This document shows positions 41,357 through 49,538 of a stretch of DNA of 64,000 bases, piece after piece. Source of the DNA: Oscillibacter sp. (GTDB lineage Bacteria; Bacillota; Clostridia; Oscillospirales; Oscillospiraceae); assembly GCA_003487665.1 (NCBI GenBank), contig DNFA01000015.1, forward strand, positions 88,009 through 152,008. The letters run 5' to 3'. How positions within the stretch are numbered: position 1 is the stretch's first letter; each line of letters starts with the position of its first letter. Position numbers and translations under genes: made by a program. Below the pieces are notes generated by a model that ran no database searches, had not been told where the DNA came from, and worked only from the letters and a program-made list of their open reading frames with translations.

Positions 41357-42066
41357 TCGTCCGTCCCATCCTCACCCATGAAGACCGAGCCGGCCCGCAT
41401 CGCTCTGCGCTGGATCTCCTCCAGCAGCGTCGCCGTGCTGATGCCGTCGAGGCTGGGCAGGCCCTTGCCGCCGCAGTAGTCGCATTCGCCGCAGCAATCA
41501 TCCTCAACCTCGTCGTCCAAAGAGACCAAGAGGTCAGAGTTAAGAAGCAAAGCGGGGCGGATGCCGTACGAGTTGGATGCGCTGTAGTAGCTGTAGTTGC
41601 CATCGGAGAGGACGTACCACACGTTGTTGGCGTTGACGGTGTACGGGGAGCGGAGCCACCGACACGCCCAAGGCGTGACGAGCCAATACCAGTCATCCTC
41701 GTTCAGCGGAATCAACTCCTTGAACTGGCCGTACTGCCAAAGTGTCAGGGGCGCCGCCTTGACCGTGATGGTGCCGTAGCTCTTGCTACGGTCGGTGCAG
41801 CTCAGATCCACCTCAAACGGGAGAATGGCCGCGGCCTCCTCCGAGGTGCGAGGCAGGGACTCCACCCACTTGTCGATGCGCTCTTTCAAGGTGGAGCGGG
41901 TGTAGTCGTTGCGGTTCTCCGCATCGTCCTTGTCGTTGAACGGGCAGGACTCCTTGCTCTGAGCCAGCAGGACGAACGCAGCGCCGTCGCGCTGTTCCAT
42001 GACGACGAACTTCTCACCGGCGAAGTTGAAAATGCGGCCGGGGCTGAGTTTTGCGAGTTTCTTCAT
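41353..42066 (-). CDS. DUF6273-like protein with Asn/Tyr/Ser-rich lectin-type segment
   Basis: A 237-aa protein. Residues about 125-180 carry DWYWLVTPWACRWLRSPYTV and GIRPALLLNSDLLVS, the WLRSP...RPAL pattern of DUF6273, a C-type-lectin-like fold. The part between (NANNVWYV, NYSYYSASNSY) is unusually rich in AAC, TAC and AGC codons. The end has a CCGECDYCGG zinc-like cluster. It lies among replication genes, unusual for a binding protein. Confidence 0.7.
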   Translation of the reverse strand: MKKLAKLSPGRIFNFAGEKFVVMEQRDGAAFVLLAQSKESCPFNDKDDAENRNDYTRSTLKERIDKWVESLPRTSEEAAAILPFEVDLSCTDRSKSYGTITVKAAPLTLWQYGQFKELIPLNEDDWYWLVTPWACRWLRSPYTVNANNVWYVLSDGNYSYYSASNSYGIRPALLLNSDLLVSLDDEVEDDCCGECDYCGGKGLPSLDGISTATLLEEIQRRAMRAGSVFMGEDGTDE

Positions 42067-42075
42067 GATTGCCTC

Positions 42076-42498
42076 CTATTCTGCTTCCTGAATTGTCACG
42101 ACAACCCTCGGGTCGTCGCTGAAGAACTTTCTTACCTGTGCGTCCACAATCTGGGCGTCATCGTGATAGGCGATGTCGTTCAGGGAGTCGCACACGATTT
42201 TGCTGATGTTGTCGAAGTCGGGCTTCTTCATCGGTCTGATTTTCCGCTCGCGCATGAGCTGCGCTTTCTTTTTGCTGACACTTTTGGGGATGCCGTAGTA
42301 CGCTGTGATGCGCACATCAAGCGGTGTGTCCTTGGGGAACTTGAAGTCGTTGCATTGACGGCGGTATTCGAGCCTGACGAGGTTCTCATAGCTGACCGTC
42401 TTCTCCGGTGTGTAGGTCTGAACAAACGCGCCAGCGTTTCGGAATCGCGGCCTGCCTTTGCCCGCCGGCTCTCCAAGGACGGAAAACTTCAGCTTCAT
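42076..42498 (-). CDS. RusA-like Holliday junction resolvase
   Basis: A 140-aa endodeoxyribonuclease: FSVLGEPAGKGRPRFRN at the start and the catalytic block MKKPDFDNISKIVCDSLND with AYHDDAQIVD supply the RusA Asp residues. It resolves branched DNA during phage replication. ATG 42498 follows GGAG at 9 bases; an upstream ATG lacks a site. Confidence 0.92.
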   Translation of the reverse strand: MKLKFSVLGEPAGKGRPRFRNAGAFVQTYTPEKTVSYENLVRLEYRRQCNDFKFPKDTPLDVRITAYYGIPKSVSKKKAQLMRERKIRPMKKPDFDNISKIVCDSLNDIAYHDDAQIVDAQVRKFFSDDPRVVVTIQEAE

Positions 42499-42689
42499 TT
42501 TGGTATCTCCGCCCCCTCCACCATCGTCTCGCCAATCCAATACTTGACGAGGTATTCGTTGCTTCTCCCGTCCTTCTTCTGCTTCACGGGCTGGACGGAA
42601 TACCCGTTTCGGAACAGGATGGAGGCGACCGTCACGCGGTCAGCCTCACTCCCGATCTTGAGATAGAAGACCTCTTTACTGCCCGCCAT
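42495..42689 (-). CDS. Small phage protein, unknown
   Basis: A 64-aa protein (MAGSKEVFYLKIGSEADRVT) with alternating strand-helix pattern and basic middle (VKQKKDGRSNEYL). Coupled to RusA by a 4-base overlap. Not recognised. Confidence 0.6.
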   Translation of the reverse strand: MAGSKEVFYLKIGSEADRVTVASILFRNGYSVQPVKQKKDGRSNEYLVKYWIGETMVEGAEIPK

Positions 42690-42861
42690 GTTCAGACTCC
42701 TCGCTGAGTTTGAACTGCGGGCCCCACGTTGCGACGATGTGGCGGCTTTCCTGATCGACGAACGCGAGCTTCCCGTCGTAAATCGTCATGTTCAGCTTGT
42801 ACTTGATACAGGCCCTCTCGACGTCAGCGATAAGGCGCTGTACCCGCTGTTTCATTTCCAT
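42676..42861 (-). CDS. Small phage protein, unknown
   Basis: A 61-aa protein (MEMKQRVQRLIADVERACIK) with an amphipathic helix followed by two strands (MTIYDGKLAFVDQESRHI). ATG 42861 follows AAAGGAGAAG. Overlaps the next gene by 14 bases. Not recognised. Confidence 0.6.
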   Translation of the reverse strand: MEMKQRVQRLIADVERACIKYKLNMTIYDGKLAFVDQESRHIVATWGPQFKLSEESEHGGQ

Positions 42862-42874
42862 TTGGCTTCTCCTT

Positions 42875-43762
42875 TCAGTCAATATCGAACAGCTTCTCCA
42901 TCTCCGTGAACCGCCGGCTGGCTTCCTTCTTCCGCCAACTCGGGCCGGTGAACTGCATCGAGTAGCAGGTCTCGAAGATGCGGTCATAAATGCGGCTGTA
43001 CCGTCTGTCCTCCTCGTCCTTCATCTCGTCGATGGTCAGGTTCGTGGTCAGGAGCATCGGGAGCTTCCGCCGATACCGGCTGTCGATGATGTTGTAAATC
43101 TTCTCAAGCGCATAATCGGTGTTGCGCTCGGCACCCAGATCGTCGAAGATGACCAGCTTCGCGCTGTTCATCCGGGCGATGATGTCGCTCTCCTTCTCCT
43201 CGCCGCCCTGAATGAGCTCCAGCAGCTTCACAAGGGAGGTCATCATCACGGGGACGCCGCGGTTCAGCAGGTGGTTGGCGATACAGGCAGCCGCAAAACT
43301 CTTACCCGTACCAACGCTTCCCCAGAAAATCAAACCCTGATTTTTGGACACCATCTCGTCGAACGCCTCAGCGTATCGGCGGCACAGCTTCAGATTTCGG
43401 GCGTTGTACTTCGTGACTTGGAAGCTGTCGAAGGATGCCTCGCGGAGCTTTTCATCCATGAGGCTTGCCTTTTTCAGACGGGCAACACGCTCCATGTCCT
43501 TTTTGTTCTGCTCTGCCTGCTTCTCGGCGGCCTCCTTGTCTCGGTCGCACTTGCAGGAACGGGTGGCCTTGAACGTCATCTTGTTCTCGGGGTTGCCCTC
43601 CATCGGAGCGGACACCGTCACCATCCCCTGCCTCGGCTCACCGCACTTCCCGCACATGAGCATTCCGTCATCGTCGAACCAATCGCCGGGGCGGATCTCC
43701 TGCCGTTCAAGCCCTTGGGCGGCAATACGGGGCAAAATGGTCTGCGGGTCAAATCCTTGCAT
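42875..43762 (-). CDS. DnaC-like helicase loader ATPase
   Basis: A 295-aa AAA+ protein. Cys37-x2-Cys40 and Cys70/Cys72 suggest an N-terminal zinc site. Walker A GSVGTGKS spans residues 148-155 and Walker B VIFDDLG about 204-210; TTNLTIDEM and an arginine-containing YDRIFE segment follow, as in DnaC/DnaI. It would load the host replicative helicase, since no phage helicase is seen. Site GGGGAGGA. Confidence 0.9.
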   Translation of the reverse strand: MQGFDPQTILPRIAAQGLERQEIRPGDWFDDDGMLMCGKCGEPRQGMVTVSAPMEGNPENKMTFKATRSCKCDRDKEAAEKQAEQNKKDMERVARLKKASLMDEKLREASFDSFQVTKYNARNLKLCRRYAEAFDEMVSKNQGLIFWGSVGTGKSFAAACIANHLLNRGVPVMMTSLVKLLELIQGGEEKESDIIARMNSAKLVIFDDLGAERNTDYALEKIYNIIDSRYRRKLPMLLTTNLTIDEMKDEEDRRYSRIYDRIFETCYSMQFTGPSWRKKEASRRFTEMEKLFDID

Positions 43763-43765
43763 TTG

Positions 43766-44632
43766 TCATTCCTCCCCGTATTCCGCAAACGGATTTTTGT
43801 TGTCGGGCACCGCGTCCTCGGGCGGCTGGGCCTTCTTCTTATCTGGCAGATAGTCAAGGAACGGCCGGCTGTCGCTCAGGAACGTCTTCGGGTGCTTGAT
43901 GTACTGCTTCTCGGTGCCGAGCCTCTTGCACTGGGTCGCATAGTTCCGAGCGGCCATCAGCAGCTCCTCCGGTGAGAAGCCCTCATGGATGCGGGCCTGA
44001 TACTTCTTGAAGGCGTTGCCTTTCTCAGCCTTTTTCGGGTATGCGTCCCAGAACTCGTCGAAGGTCGGCGTGTACTTTGGCGTTGCCGGTTCCGCAGGGG
44101 GCTTCGGCGGTTCAGGAGGCTCGGTCGGCGCTTTTTCGGCTGTTGGAGTCTCTCCCCCGTCGATTTTAAGCTGCTTTTCCTCGCCGTCCGCAGGACCGTC
44201 CGTGTGACCGTCCTTCGCCGCATCCGCTTTTTCCTCGTTTTGGGCCGCCGCTTTGCTGTTCCGCCGACTCTCGCGCTTGCGGGCAGCGTCGCGCTCTCGG
44301 GCATCCTTGGCCTTTTGCCATTGGGCTTGCCAAGTCTCCCAGTCGTGGATGCAGATTCCGCGAGGCGACCAGTCGAGCCAGCCGCTATCGAAGAGTGCAT
44401 CCACGATTTTCTTCGGATCGAGCACACAACCTGCGCCGACGCCGTACAGGTATCGCTCGATGTCCTCTTTTTCTGCATACAGTATGAGCCCGTCCCTTTC
44501 AGCGTTCGTAAGCCCCCAGAACCACAAGAAGTTCAGGATGCCCGTCGCCTCGAACTTTGAGCAACCGAGCTGCTTATACAGATTCCGCAGCTTCGGCCCG
44601 TCGATACTTTCGTGTACGCTGATCCATGCCAT
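43766..44632 (-). CDS. Replisome organiser / DnaD-like replication initiator
   Basis: A 288-aa protein. N-terminal winged-helix part (MAWISVHESIDGPKLRNLYK, FEATGILNFLWFWGLTNAE) resembles phage replisome organisers; a charged and Pro-rich linker follows; the C-terminal part (PTFDEFWDAYPKKAEKGNAF, ELLMAARNYATQCKR) is a common replication-protein module. Directly before the helicase loader, so the pair likely opens the origin. Confidence 0.83.
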   Translation of the reverse strand: MAWISVHESIDGPKLRNLYKQLGCSKFEATGILNFLWFWGLTNAERDGLILYAEKEDIERYLYGVGAGCVLDPKKIVDALFDSGWLDWSPRGICIHDWETWQAQWQKAKDARERDAARKRESRRNSKAAAQNEEKADAAKDGHTDGPADGEEKQLKIDGGETPTAEKAPTEPPEPPKPPAEPATPKYTPTFDEFWDAYPKKAEKGNAFKKYQARIHEGFSPEELLMAARNYATQCKRLGTEKQYIKHPKTFLSDSRPFLDYLPDKKKAQPPEDAVPDNKNPFAEYGEE

Positions 44633-44677
44633 TTTCTCACCTGCCTGTCTGTGTGACGGCTATGCCGTCGGATCGCA

Positions 44678-45607
44678 TCACTCTTTACCGGGGAAATCGG
44701 GCTGGTCGCTGGCAGGAACGGTATCGCTGGCTTCCTGCGGAGCTTCGGGTTCAGGTTTCTTCTCCTGAGCCATTTCCATGACCTTTTCGGTGATGCGGTG
44801 ATACACAGACGTAGGCAGGCCCTCCGTGGACTCGTAGCCATCGGCGGCCAGCAGGGATTTCAGGACGCCGTTCGCTTCCTGTCCAAAGGCGCTCGTCGCC
44901 ATCTTGAAAAGCGTCTGACGCTGATCCTGCGTGATGGGTTCATCCTTTTCAGCCTCGGTCACTTCGCCGGTGCTGGGATCGACGACCAGCGCAAAGCCGT
45001 CCGTCGGGATGTCGCCCATGTCAAGGACTTCCTCCTGACTGTAAATGCCCATAATCATGTCAGGGCAGTTCATGCGGCCGAAGAACGAAGCGGCGCGGTA
45101 CTGGATCATCACGTCGGGCATGGTCTTCCACTTGCTGCCGTTTTTGCTCGTCCAGCCCTCCTCGTTCGCCATGTTCATCGTGATTTTCGGTCCGTAGACC
45201 TTGTGACCGGAGTAATCCTCCGCCCAAGCGCGGCAGCTCAGGCCACCGTCGGCCCTATCACGCCCGAACTCGAACTGCAGCTCGGTCTTATACCGGCGGC
45301 TGCTGTTAATCATGGCGATGATCCACTGGCTCGACCACGCAGGGCGCCCGTTGACGATGTAGAGGTTCTGCATCACCATCATCGGACTGGTGTTGATGCG
45401 AGATGCCATCTCAATAGCGATCATGCAGTTGCCGACGTTTCCGTGGTACTCCTTGGGGACTACCGTAGACGACGCAAGGCACTGGGCCATGCGCAGAGCC
45501 GTATTGAAGCTCGCGCCGTCAGCGAAGACGCTCAAGGCTCCCCCGCCGGCCGTTTTCTGAGCCACAGCCCCAGCGGGTGCCGTGCTCAGTTTGTTTTCGT
45601 TGCTCAT
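44678..45607 (-). CDS. recT: RecT-family single-strand annealing recombinase
   Basis: A 309-aa protein whose core (FNTALRMAQCLASSTVVPKE, GNCMIAIEMASRINTSPMMV, NLYIVNGRPAWSSQWIIAMI) fits the RecT family that anneals single strands. The last 100 residues are less conserved. It is paired with a PD-(D/E)XK exonuclease two genes upstream. Site AGGAGGTC. Confidence 0.9.
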   Translation of the reverse strand: MSNENKLSTAPAGAVAQKTAGGGALSVFADGASFNTALRMAQCLASSTVVPKEYHGNVGNCMIAIEMASRINTSPMMVMQNLYIVNGRPAWSSQWIIAMINSSRRYKTELQFEFGRDRADGGLSCRAWAEDYSGHKVYGPKITMNMANEEGWTSKNGSKWKTMPDVMIQYRAASFFGRMNCPDMIMGIYSQEEVLDMGDIPTDGFALVVDPSTGEVTEAEKDEPITQDQRQTLFKMATSAFGQEANGVLKSLLAADGYESTEGLPTSVYHRITEKVMEMAQEKKPEPEAPQEASDTVPASDQPDFPGKE

Positions 45608-45632
45608 GTTGACCTCCTGTTATTCTCCGGTT

Positions 45633-46379
45633 TTACCGGGTGCTGACGCTGGTGGTGTAGGTTTCGCGGAACTTGATACCGGGGATCTCGACCTGGCCCT
45701 TGGACATCTTAATCAGGCGGAGCACCGCGGCCTTATCTACCGGCCGCAGCTCAATGCCAACGAGAGACACGGGAACCTTAGACCAGTCGCACTCGGACTC
45801 GCAGATTTCCCACGTCTTGCTCTGGGAGATGCCCTTGACCTTGGGCGTCTGATGCTGGACGCCACCGGCGATGGACACCCCTTCCATCATCTCGGCTTCG
45901 GCCATAGCGTACTCTGCGCCAACAGCGTCACCGTTAGCCTCGGCTTCGGCAGCTTCATTCAGGTGGCGGTCGATCTCGGCCTGAGCCAGTCGGCGCATGG
46001 CCTCCTCCTGCTCACGGCGCTTGCGCTCCTGCTCCGCGCTGTACTCGTTCACCTTGACCTTGACGATCTTCTCCGCCTTTTCCAGAGGCTCAATCATTTC
46101 CTTTCTGTGGTTCAGAACCTCGTCGTAGCTCTTCTTGGCGGACACGCGGAGAGGCTCCCAATAGTCCTTGACCTGCTTCTGGGCCTGCTTGATCTGCTTC
46201 AGGAACAGGCCAGCGTCCTCGAAATCCGCTCCAGAGGCGACGACGACCGCTTCGGCCCGCTGCTCAATCAAGCTGACTTCTTTGCCGAGCTTGCTCTCTT
46301 CAGCGTTCATCACGGTCACGTTCTCTTCTGCGGTGTCAAGGACAAGGGCATTGCTTCCGATGGTCTTTGCGTCGTTCAT
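45633..46379 (-). CDS. Coiled-coil protein of the recombination module (DUF1351-like)
   Basis: A 248-aa protein with long charged helices (QIKQAQKQVKDYWEPLRVSA, EYSAEQERKRREQEEAMRRL). Its place between RecT and the exonuclease matches coiled-coil proteins in many phages; it may organise recombination proteins or mimic Gam. The C-terminal end (WEICESECDWSKVPVSLVGI) is better folded. Site AAAAGGAG. Confidence 0.7.
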   Translation of the reverse strand: MNDAKTIGSNALVLDTAEENVTVMNAEESKLGKEVSLIEQRAEAVVVASGADFEDAGLFLKQIKQAQKQVKDYWEPLRVSAKKSYDEVLNHRKEMIEPLEKAEKIVKVKVNEYSAEQERKRREQEEAMRRLAQAEIDRHLNEAAEAEANGDAVGAEYAMAEAEMMEGVSIAGGVQHQTPKVKGISQSKTWEICESECDWSKVPVSLVGIELRPVDKAAVLRLIKMSKGQVEIPGIKFRETYTTSVSTR

Positions 46380-46397
46380 ACTGACACTCCTTTTCGT

Positions 46398-47015
46398 TTA
46401 TTTGTAAGACTGTTCATAGTCGTACAGACATTTTAGCGCCCCGACTACGCGGCATCTGGCGGGGTCTTTGGCCGGGAACTCGCGGAACGACCACTTCCCG
46501 TCCTTTTTCAGATGCAGGATGTGCTTTCTTTGCGGTGTGATGCCGTGGGAAATAAGTGCCTGCGAGTAGGCTTCAAGCTGGACGCCGCAGGCCATTTCCA
46601 GCAGCGTGTACGTCGTCTTGAAGTCGATAAGCTCCAGCAGGCCGCCGATCTCGCAGAGCAGGTCAATCGTCCCGCCGTAGCGCATCAGCTTGTGGTAGAT
46701 GCGCACCTCAGAGCCGAAGACCCGCGGTTTATACTGCTTCCACCACTCCACGAAGCCGTTGAAGTAGCCGCGATGCTCCGACGGAATATCGTCGATGCCG
46801 AACTTGATCCAGTTCTCGATGCTGTTATGCACCGCAGAGCCTTTGATGGCGGCGTTCTCAAGCGTCCGCTTGCTGATACCGCCGTAGCACTGATCTTTCA
46901 GCGGCTCCATCAGCTTCGACACGCTCGGGATGATGTCGCCGTTCAGCCGGTAGATATGGCTGGCCTCGTCGAAGGTCAGCTCGGGCAGTTCAGGAACCTC
47001 AACCGTCATACCCAT
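46398..47015 (-). CDS. PD-(D/E)XK exonuclease of RecT module
   Basis: A 205-aa nuclease. The catalytic core is GTIDLLCEI followed by LLELIDFKTT, giving D...(D)xK residues, then QLEAYSQAL, the YQ motif of RecB-type exonucleases. HIYRLNGDIIPSVSKLMEPL and KGSAVHNSIENW at the N-terminus fit phage Exo proteins. It would produce 3' overhangs for RecT. ATG 47015 has GGAGG at 9 bases. Confidence 0.88.
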   Translation of the reverse strand: MGMTVEVPELPELTFDEASHIYRLNGDIIPSVSKLMEPLKDQCYGGISKRTLENAAIKGSAVHNSIENWIKFGIDDIPSEHRGYFNGFVEWWKQYKPRVFGSEVRIYHKLMRYGGTIDLLCEIGGLLELIDFKTTYTLLEMACGVQLEAYSQALISHGITPQRKHILHLKKDGKWSFREFPAKDPARCRVVGALKCLYDYEQSYK

Positions 47016-47421
47016 CGGGAATGTCCTCCTCGCTCGCAGTTTTCCAGTCATGGCCGCACCGCTCTACCAGATCGCTGAGTGGCGTGTCTTCGAGGCATCC
47101 CTCGCAGAAGGCGTCCCCGTCGATCTCGCCGTATTCCTCTCCAACCGGGAGCGGCTCGGTGTCTCCGCAGCACTTGCAGTCCACGCACTGGACGTTTTCG
47201 CCCTCCTGTACCGTCTTCCACTCCCAACCCAACTTCGGGATCAGGACGCAGAGCGGCAGGTCATCCAAGCATCCCTCACACCACGCCTCACCGTCGATGT
47301 CGGCGTACTCGTCGCCGGGGACAATCGGCTCGCCGCAGGAACGGCAGTACGTCACCGGCGTCGGGTCTGGCGCGTTTGGGCAGCCGCTCAGGCAAGGGCT
47401 GTGCATACAGATGTCGCACAT
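46999..47421 (-). CDS. Tandem zinc-ribbon protein
   Basis: A 140-aa protein with Cys clusters: MCDICMHSPCLSGC at the start, then two repeats of the form C-x2-CG..., GDEYADIDGEAWCEGCL and GEEYGEIDGDAFCEGCL, each likely a treble-clef or ribbon zinc site. Each is followed by a short helix. The repeat spacing is about 50 residues. Nucleic-acid or protein binding is likely; no exact family. Confidence 0.75.
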   Translation of the reverse strand: MCDICMHSPCLSGCPNAPDPTPVTYCRSCGEPIVPGDEYADIDGEAWCEGCLDDLPLCVLIPKLGWEWKTVQEGENVQCVDCKCCGDTEPLPVGEEYGEIDGDAFCEGCLEDTPLSDLVERCGHDWKTASEEDIPDGYDG

Positions 47422-47654
47422 AAGTTTCTCCTCCCAATCGCATTGATTCTCTCGCGCATCACATAATCTTCCAGCTCGTTTCTGAACAGGAGCGGCACAT
47501 ACGCCTCGTCCTTGCCGTTCAGGTCTGCCTTGCGGACGGTGTGCTGCATGATGGCGACCATGTCATCCACATCGAACCAGAAGCCGGTCTCGTTCTGGAC
47601 GTCCACGATGATGTTTCCCAGCTCCTCGGTGTTCAGCTTCGCCGTGTCGATCAT
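47388..47654 (-). CDS. Small phage protein, unknown
   Basis: An 88-aa protein (MIDTAKLNTEELGNIIVDVQ) with helical start, a Trp/Asp segment and a basic end. ATG 47654 has GGAGGTGCTGGC. It overlaps the zinc-ribbon gene start by 34 bases and the transglycosylase stop by 4. Confidence 0.6.
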   Translation of the reverse strand: MIDTAKLNTEELGNIIVDVQNETGFWFDVDDMVAIMQHTVRKADLNGKDEAYVPLLFRNELEDYVMRERINAIGRRNLCATSVCTALA

Positions 47655-48376
47655 GCCAGCACCTCCGCCCATGCGTCCGCGTATTCCATCACCGTGCGGC
47701 TGTACGACGTGGTCGTGTAGCCTTTGCTGAAGACGTGCTCCTGAGCGCCGCCCTCGCCGTAGTTGTAACAAATCAAGGCTTTGTGCCAGTCCCCGTACTT
47801 CCCATACAGGTCGCTCAGGATGAACACACCAGAGCGGATATTCTGGTACGGGTCGGTCAAATCCGTGACCCCGATTTTCTCAGACAGCCATTCGGAATTG
47901 ATGCTGTTGATCTGCATATAGCCGTAGCAGCTTCCGTTTGCGGCTGTGGCCGTGAACGAGCTTTCGGCCTGAATGACGCCCAGAGCCACGTTCTGAGGGA
48001 CGCCGTATTCTTCGCAGACCGCAATCAGATGGCACTGCAGGTCGAAGTCCAGCGGGATCTCCTCATGCAGATAGCCTTGCTCCAGCAGAGCGGCCTCGAT
48101 TTTCTCGTTCTCGTCCTCTTCCTCTACGGGTTCCGGTTCCTGAGCAGGCTCGGCCGTCATCTGGACGGGCTGATATGTACTGTCGTGCTCTGCAACCAGC
48201 AGAACCGGCTCAGCCTGCAACGCGGGCGGCTGCGGTGTTGGTTCGGGCACCGTTTCGGCTGCCCCCCCTGTCAGGGCTACGATGCTGGCCGTGGTCATCG
48301 CCAGCACGGCCGCTGTGGTCGCCAGCTTGATTCGCAAGATGCGACGGCGTCTTCTTCGCCGTTCCATTCGGGTCAT
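47651..48376 (-). CDS. Membrane-anchored lytic transglycosylase
   Basis: A 241-aa protein: Arg-rich cytoplasmic start, one membrane segment (about residues 17-37, KLATTAAVLAMTTASIVAL), a Pro/Glu-rich linker and an SLT domain (about 110-240) with VALGVIQAESSFTATAANGS (catalytic Glu) and CYGYMQIN. It cuts peptidoglycan outside the membrane. A cell-wall enzyme here, between regulators and recombination genes and far from the tail, is unusual; it may help DNA entry or exit rather than final lysis. Confidence 0.85.
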   Translation of the reverse strand: MTRMERRRRRRRILRIKLATTAAVLAMTTASIVALTGGAAETVPEPTPQPPALQAEPVLLVAEHDSTYQPVQMTAEPAQEPEPVEEEDENEKIEAALLEQGYLHEEIPLDFDLQCHLIAVCEEYGVPQNVALGVIQAESSFTATAANGSCYGYMQINSINSEWLSEKIGVTDLTDPYQNIRSGVFILSDLYGKYGDWHKALICYNYGEGGAQEHVFSKGYTTTSYSRTVMEYADAWAEVLA

Positions 48377-48525
48377 GATGCTTTGTCCTCCTTCGTTTTC
48401 TCAGGTGTCGCGCAGAACGGGGCCAGATCCAACGGTTTCATCCGCCGAATAGCCTCCGCAAGCTCCTGTTGGCTTTTGATGCCATACTCTTCCGCGAGTA
48501 TAGCCATCAGACTATTTTGATCCAT
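48373..48525 (-). CDS. Small 50-aa protein between regulator and transglycosylase
   Basis: A 50-codon frame (MDQNSLMAILAEEYGIKSQQ..., ending KTKEDKAS) helical and acidic then basic. Its ATG lies inside the end of the regulator gene and its stop overlaps the transglycosylase start (ATGA), so it fills the gap in a coupled operon. The ribosome site is weak. Resembles a short helix-turn-helix-like peptide; function unknown. Confidence 0.55.
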   Translation of the reverse strand: MDQNSLMAILAEEYGIKSQQELAEAIRRMKPLDLAPFCATPEKTKEDKAS

Positions 48526-49027
48526 GGGCATCACCATCTTCGTTCAGAGCCATCTCGCCGATGGTCTTCAACTCGCTCACGGTCTTCGCCAGATCATCGA
48601 GGTAGGTCAAAACCTCTTGAAGCGCCGGCTTCTCGTCATCGGTGATTTTCCCGTCAGCCGCAATGTCGAGGAGCGTGTCCTTGACCTCTCCGAGCTGTTC
48701 GGTCTTCAAGCTCTTCAGCAGCTTGACCGTCACGCGGTCAATGCCCACCACTTCGTCGGAGAGCGAATGTCTGCATCCAATCGGGCACTCGTTCAAGCAG
48801 TAGTGGTTCAGCAGCCACGGGGCGTTGTACCTGTCAGCCATGAGCACCGCCTTATCGACCGGCATGAACTTTGTGTTCCCCAGCTCTGCATCTGCCAGCG
48901 AAGATACCGACATTCCGAGTTGCTCAGCCGCGCTCTCACGGCTACATAGCCTGTCATCATATTCAGCAGCCTTTTTTCTGGCTTGATACCACGGATTTCC
49001 CGCCGCTTTCGTAGCGTCACGTCCCAT
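48512..49027 (-). CDS. XRE-type transcription regulator
   Basis: A 171-aa protein. Residues about 20-80 have an XRE-type DNA-binding domain (RESAAEQLGMSVSSLADAEL, FMPVDKAVLMADRYNAPWLL), then Cys-containing NHYCLNECPIGC, and a helical end (TLLDIAADGKITDDEKPALQ). It leads the replication operon and is controlled by the repressor sites just upstream, so it may be an early regulator. Site TTGGAGG. Confidence 0.78.
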   Translation of the reverse strand: MGRDATKAAGNPWYQARKKAAEYDDRLCSRESAAEQLGMSVSSLADAELGNTKFMPVDKAVLMADRYNAPWLLNHYCLNECPIGCRHSLSDEVVGIDRVTVKLLKSLKTEQLGEVKDTLLDIAADGKITDDEKPALQEVLTYLDDLAKTVSELKTIGEMALNEDGDAHGSK

Positions 49028-49054
49028 TTTCTCTGAGCCTCCAATCGCCTATAA

Positions 49055-49091
49055 TTACCGTAGTGGCAAGATAAATTATCCAAGTGGCTAA
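49055..49091 (-). promoter_or_regulatory. Repressor operators before the XRE regulator
   Basis: TTATCCAAGTGGCTAA (49076-49091) is a near-perfect copy of the operator; TTACCGTAGTGGCAA (49055-49069) is a weaker one. They lie 30-65 bases before the ATG at 49027 and probably overlap its promoter (candidate TTTATC-N16-TATAGG). Confidence 0.7.
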
Positions 49092-49135
49092 TCATCGAGC
49101 AAAAAAATATACACCGACGCCGATGATGGCCTCGA

Positions 49136-49354
49136 TTAACCAGTTGGCAACTTGCCGTCGAAGAAAAAGTCGTTCACCTGCGCATTGTTCAGCGTGAGCA
49201 GGCTGGCGACCTCCGGGACTTCATCCAAGGTAAACTCTACTTCGCCTCTCTCTTTTCTCCCATAGGAGACTTCCGTGAGGCCGAGCTTCTCTGCCATGTA
49301 CTTCTGCGTAAATCCAAGCCTTGCGCGGGCTCCCTTGATTTCGAGTGGTTTCAT
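49136..49354 (-). CDS. Cro-like repressor
   Basis: A 72-aa protein (MKPLEIKGARARLGFTQKYM) consisting of one XRE helix-turn-helix (MAEKLGLTEVSYGRKERG) and a short end. Divergent from the CI-like gene with shared operators. ATG 49354 has AAAGGGGTG; the long upstream extension overlaps the promoter and is not coding. Probably the lytic switch protein. Confidence 0.78.
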   Translation of the reverse strand: MKPLEIKGARARLGFTQKYMAEKLGLTEVSYGRKERGEVEFTLDEVPEVASLLTLNNAQVNDFFFDGKLPTG

Positions 49355-49394
49355 AATGTTCACCCCTTTCTGCCTATCTTTTTTTGAAGATAAT

Positions 49395-49437
49395 TGACCT
49401 ATGTGGTTATTATAATTATCCACGTGGCTAATGTCAA
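49395..49437 (-). promoter_or_regulatory. Cro promoter with two operators
   Basis: TTGACA (49432-49437), 17-base spacer, TATAAT (49409-49414) on the - strand: near consensus. The spacer is the operator TTATCCACGTGGCTAA (49416-49431); a second, weaker site TGACCTATGTGGTTAT (49395-49410) covers the -10 and start point. Repressor binding here would block transcription. Confidence 0.85.
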
Positions 49438-49468
49438 TAGTTTTTTGCAGTTTTCTCGCAAAAAATGT

Positions 49469-49497
49469 TTGCGATTTTACCCAAAGAGCTTTACAAT
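49469..49497 (+). promoter_or_regulatory. CI-like repressor promoter
   Basis: TTGCGA (49469-49474), 17-base spacer, TACAAT (49492-49497), 42 bases before the repressor ATG. The sequence at the -10, ACAATGGCTAAT, retains a half operator (TGGCTAA), consistent with autoregulation. Confidence 0.78.
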
Positions 49498-49538
49498 GGC
49501 TAATACAAACAATCACGCTGGCAAAGGAGAAGCACATC

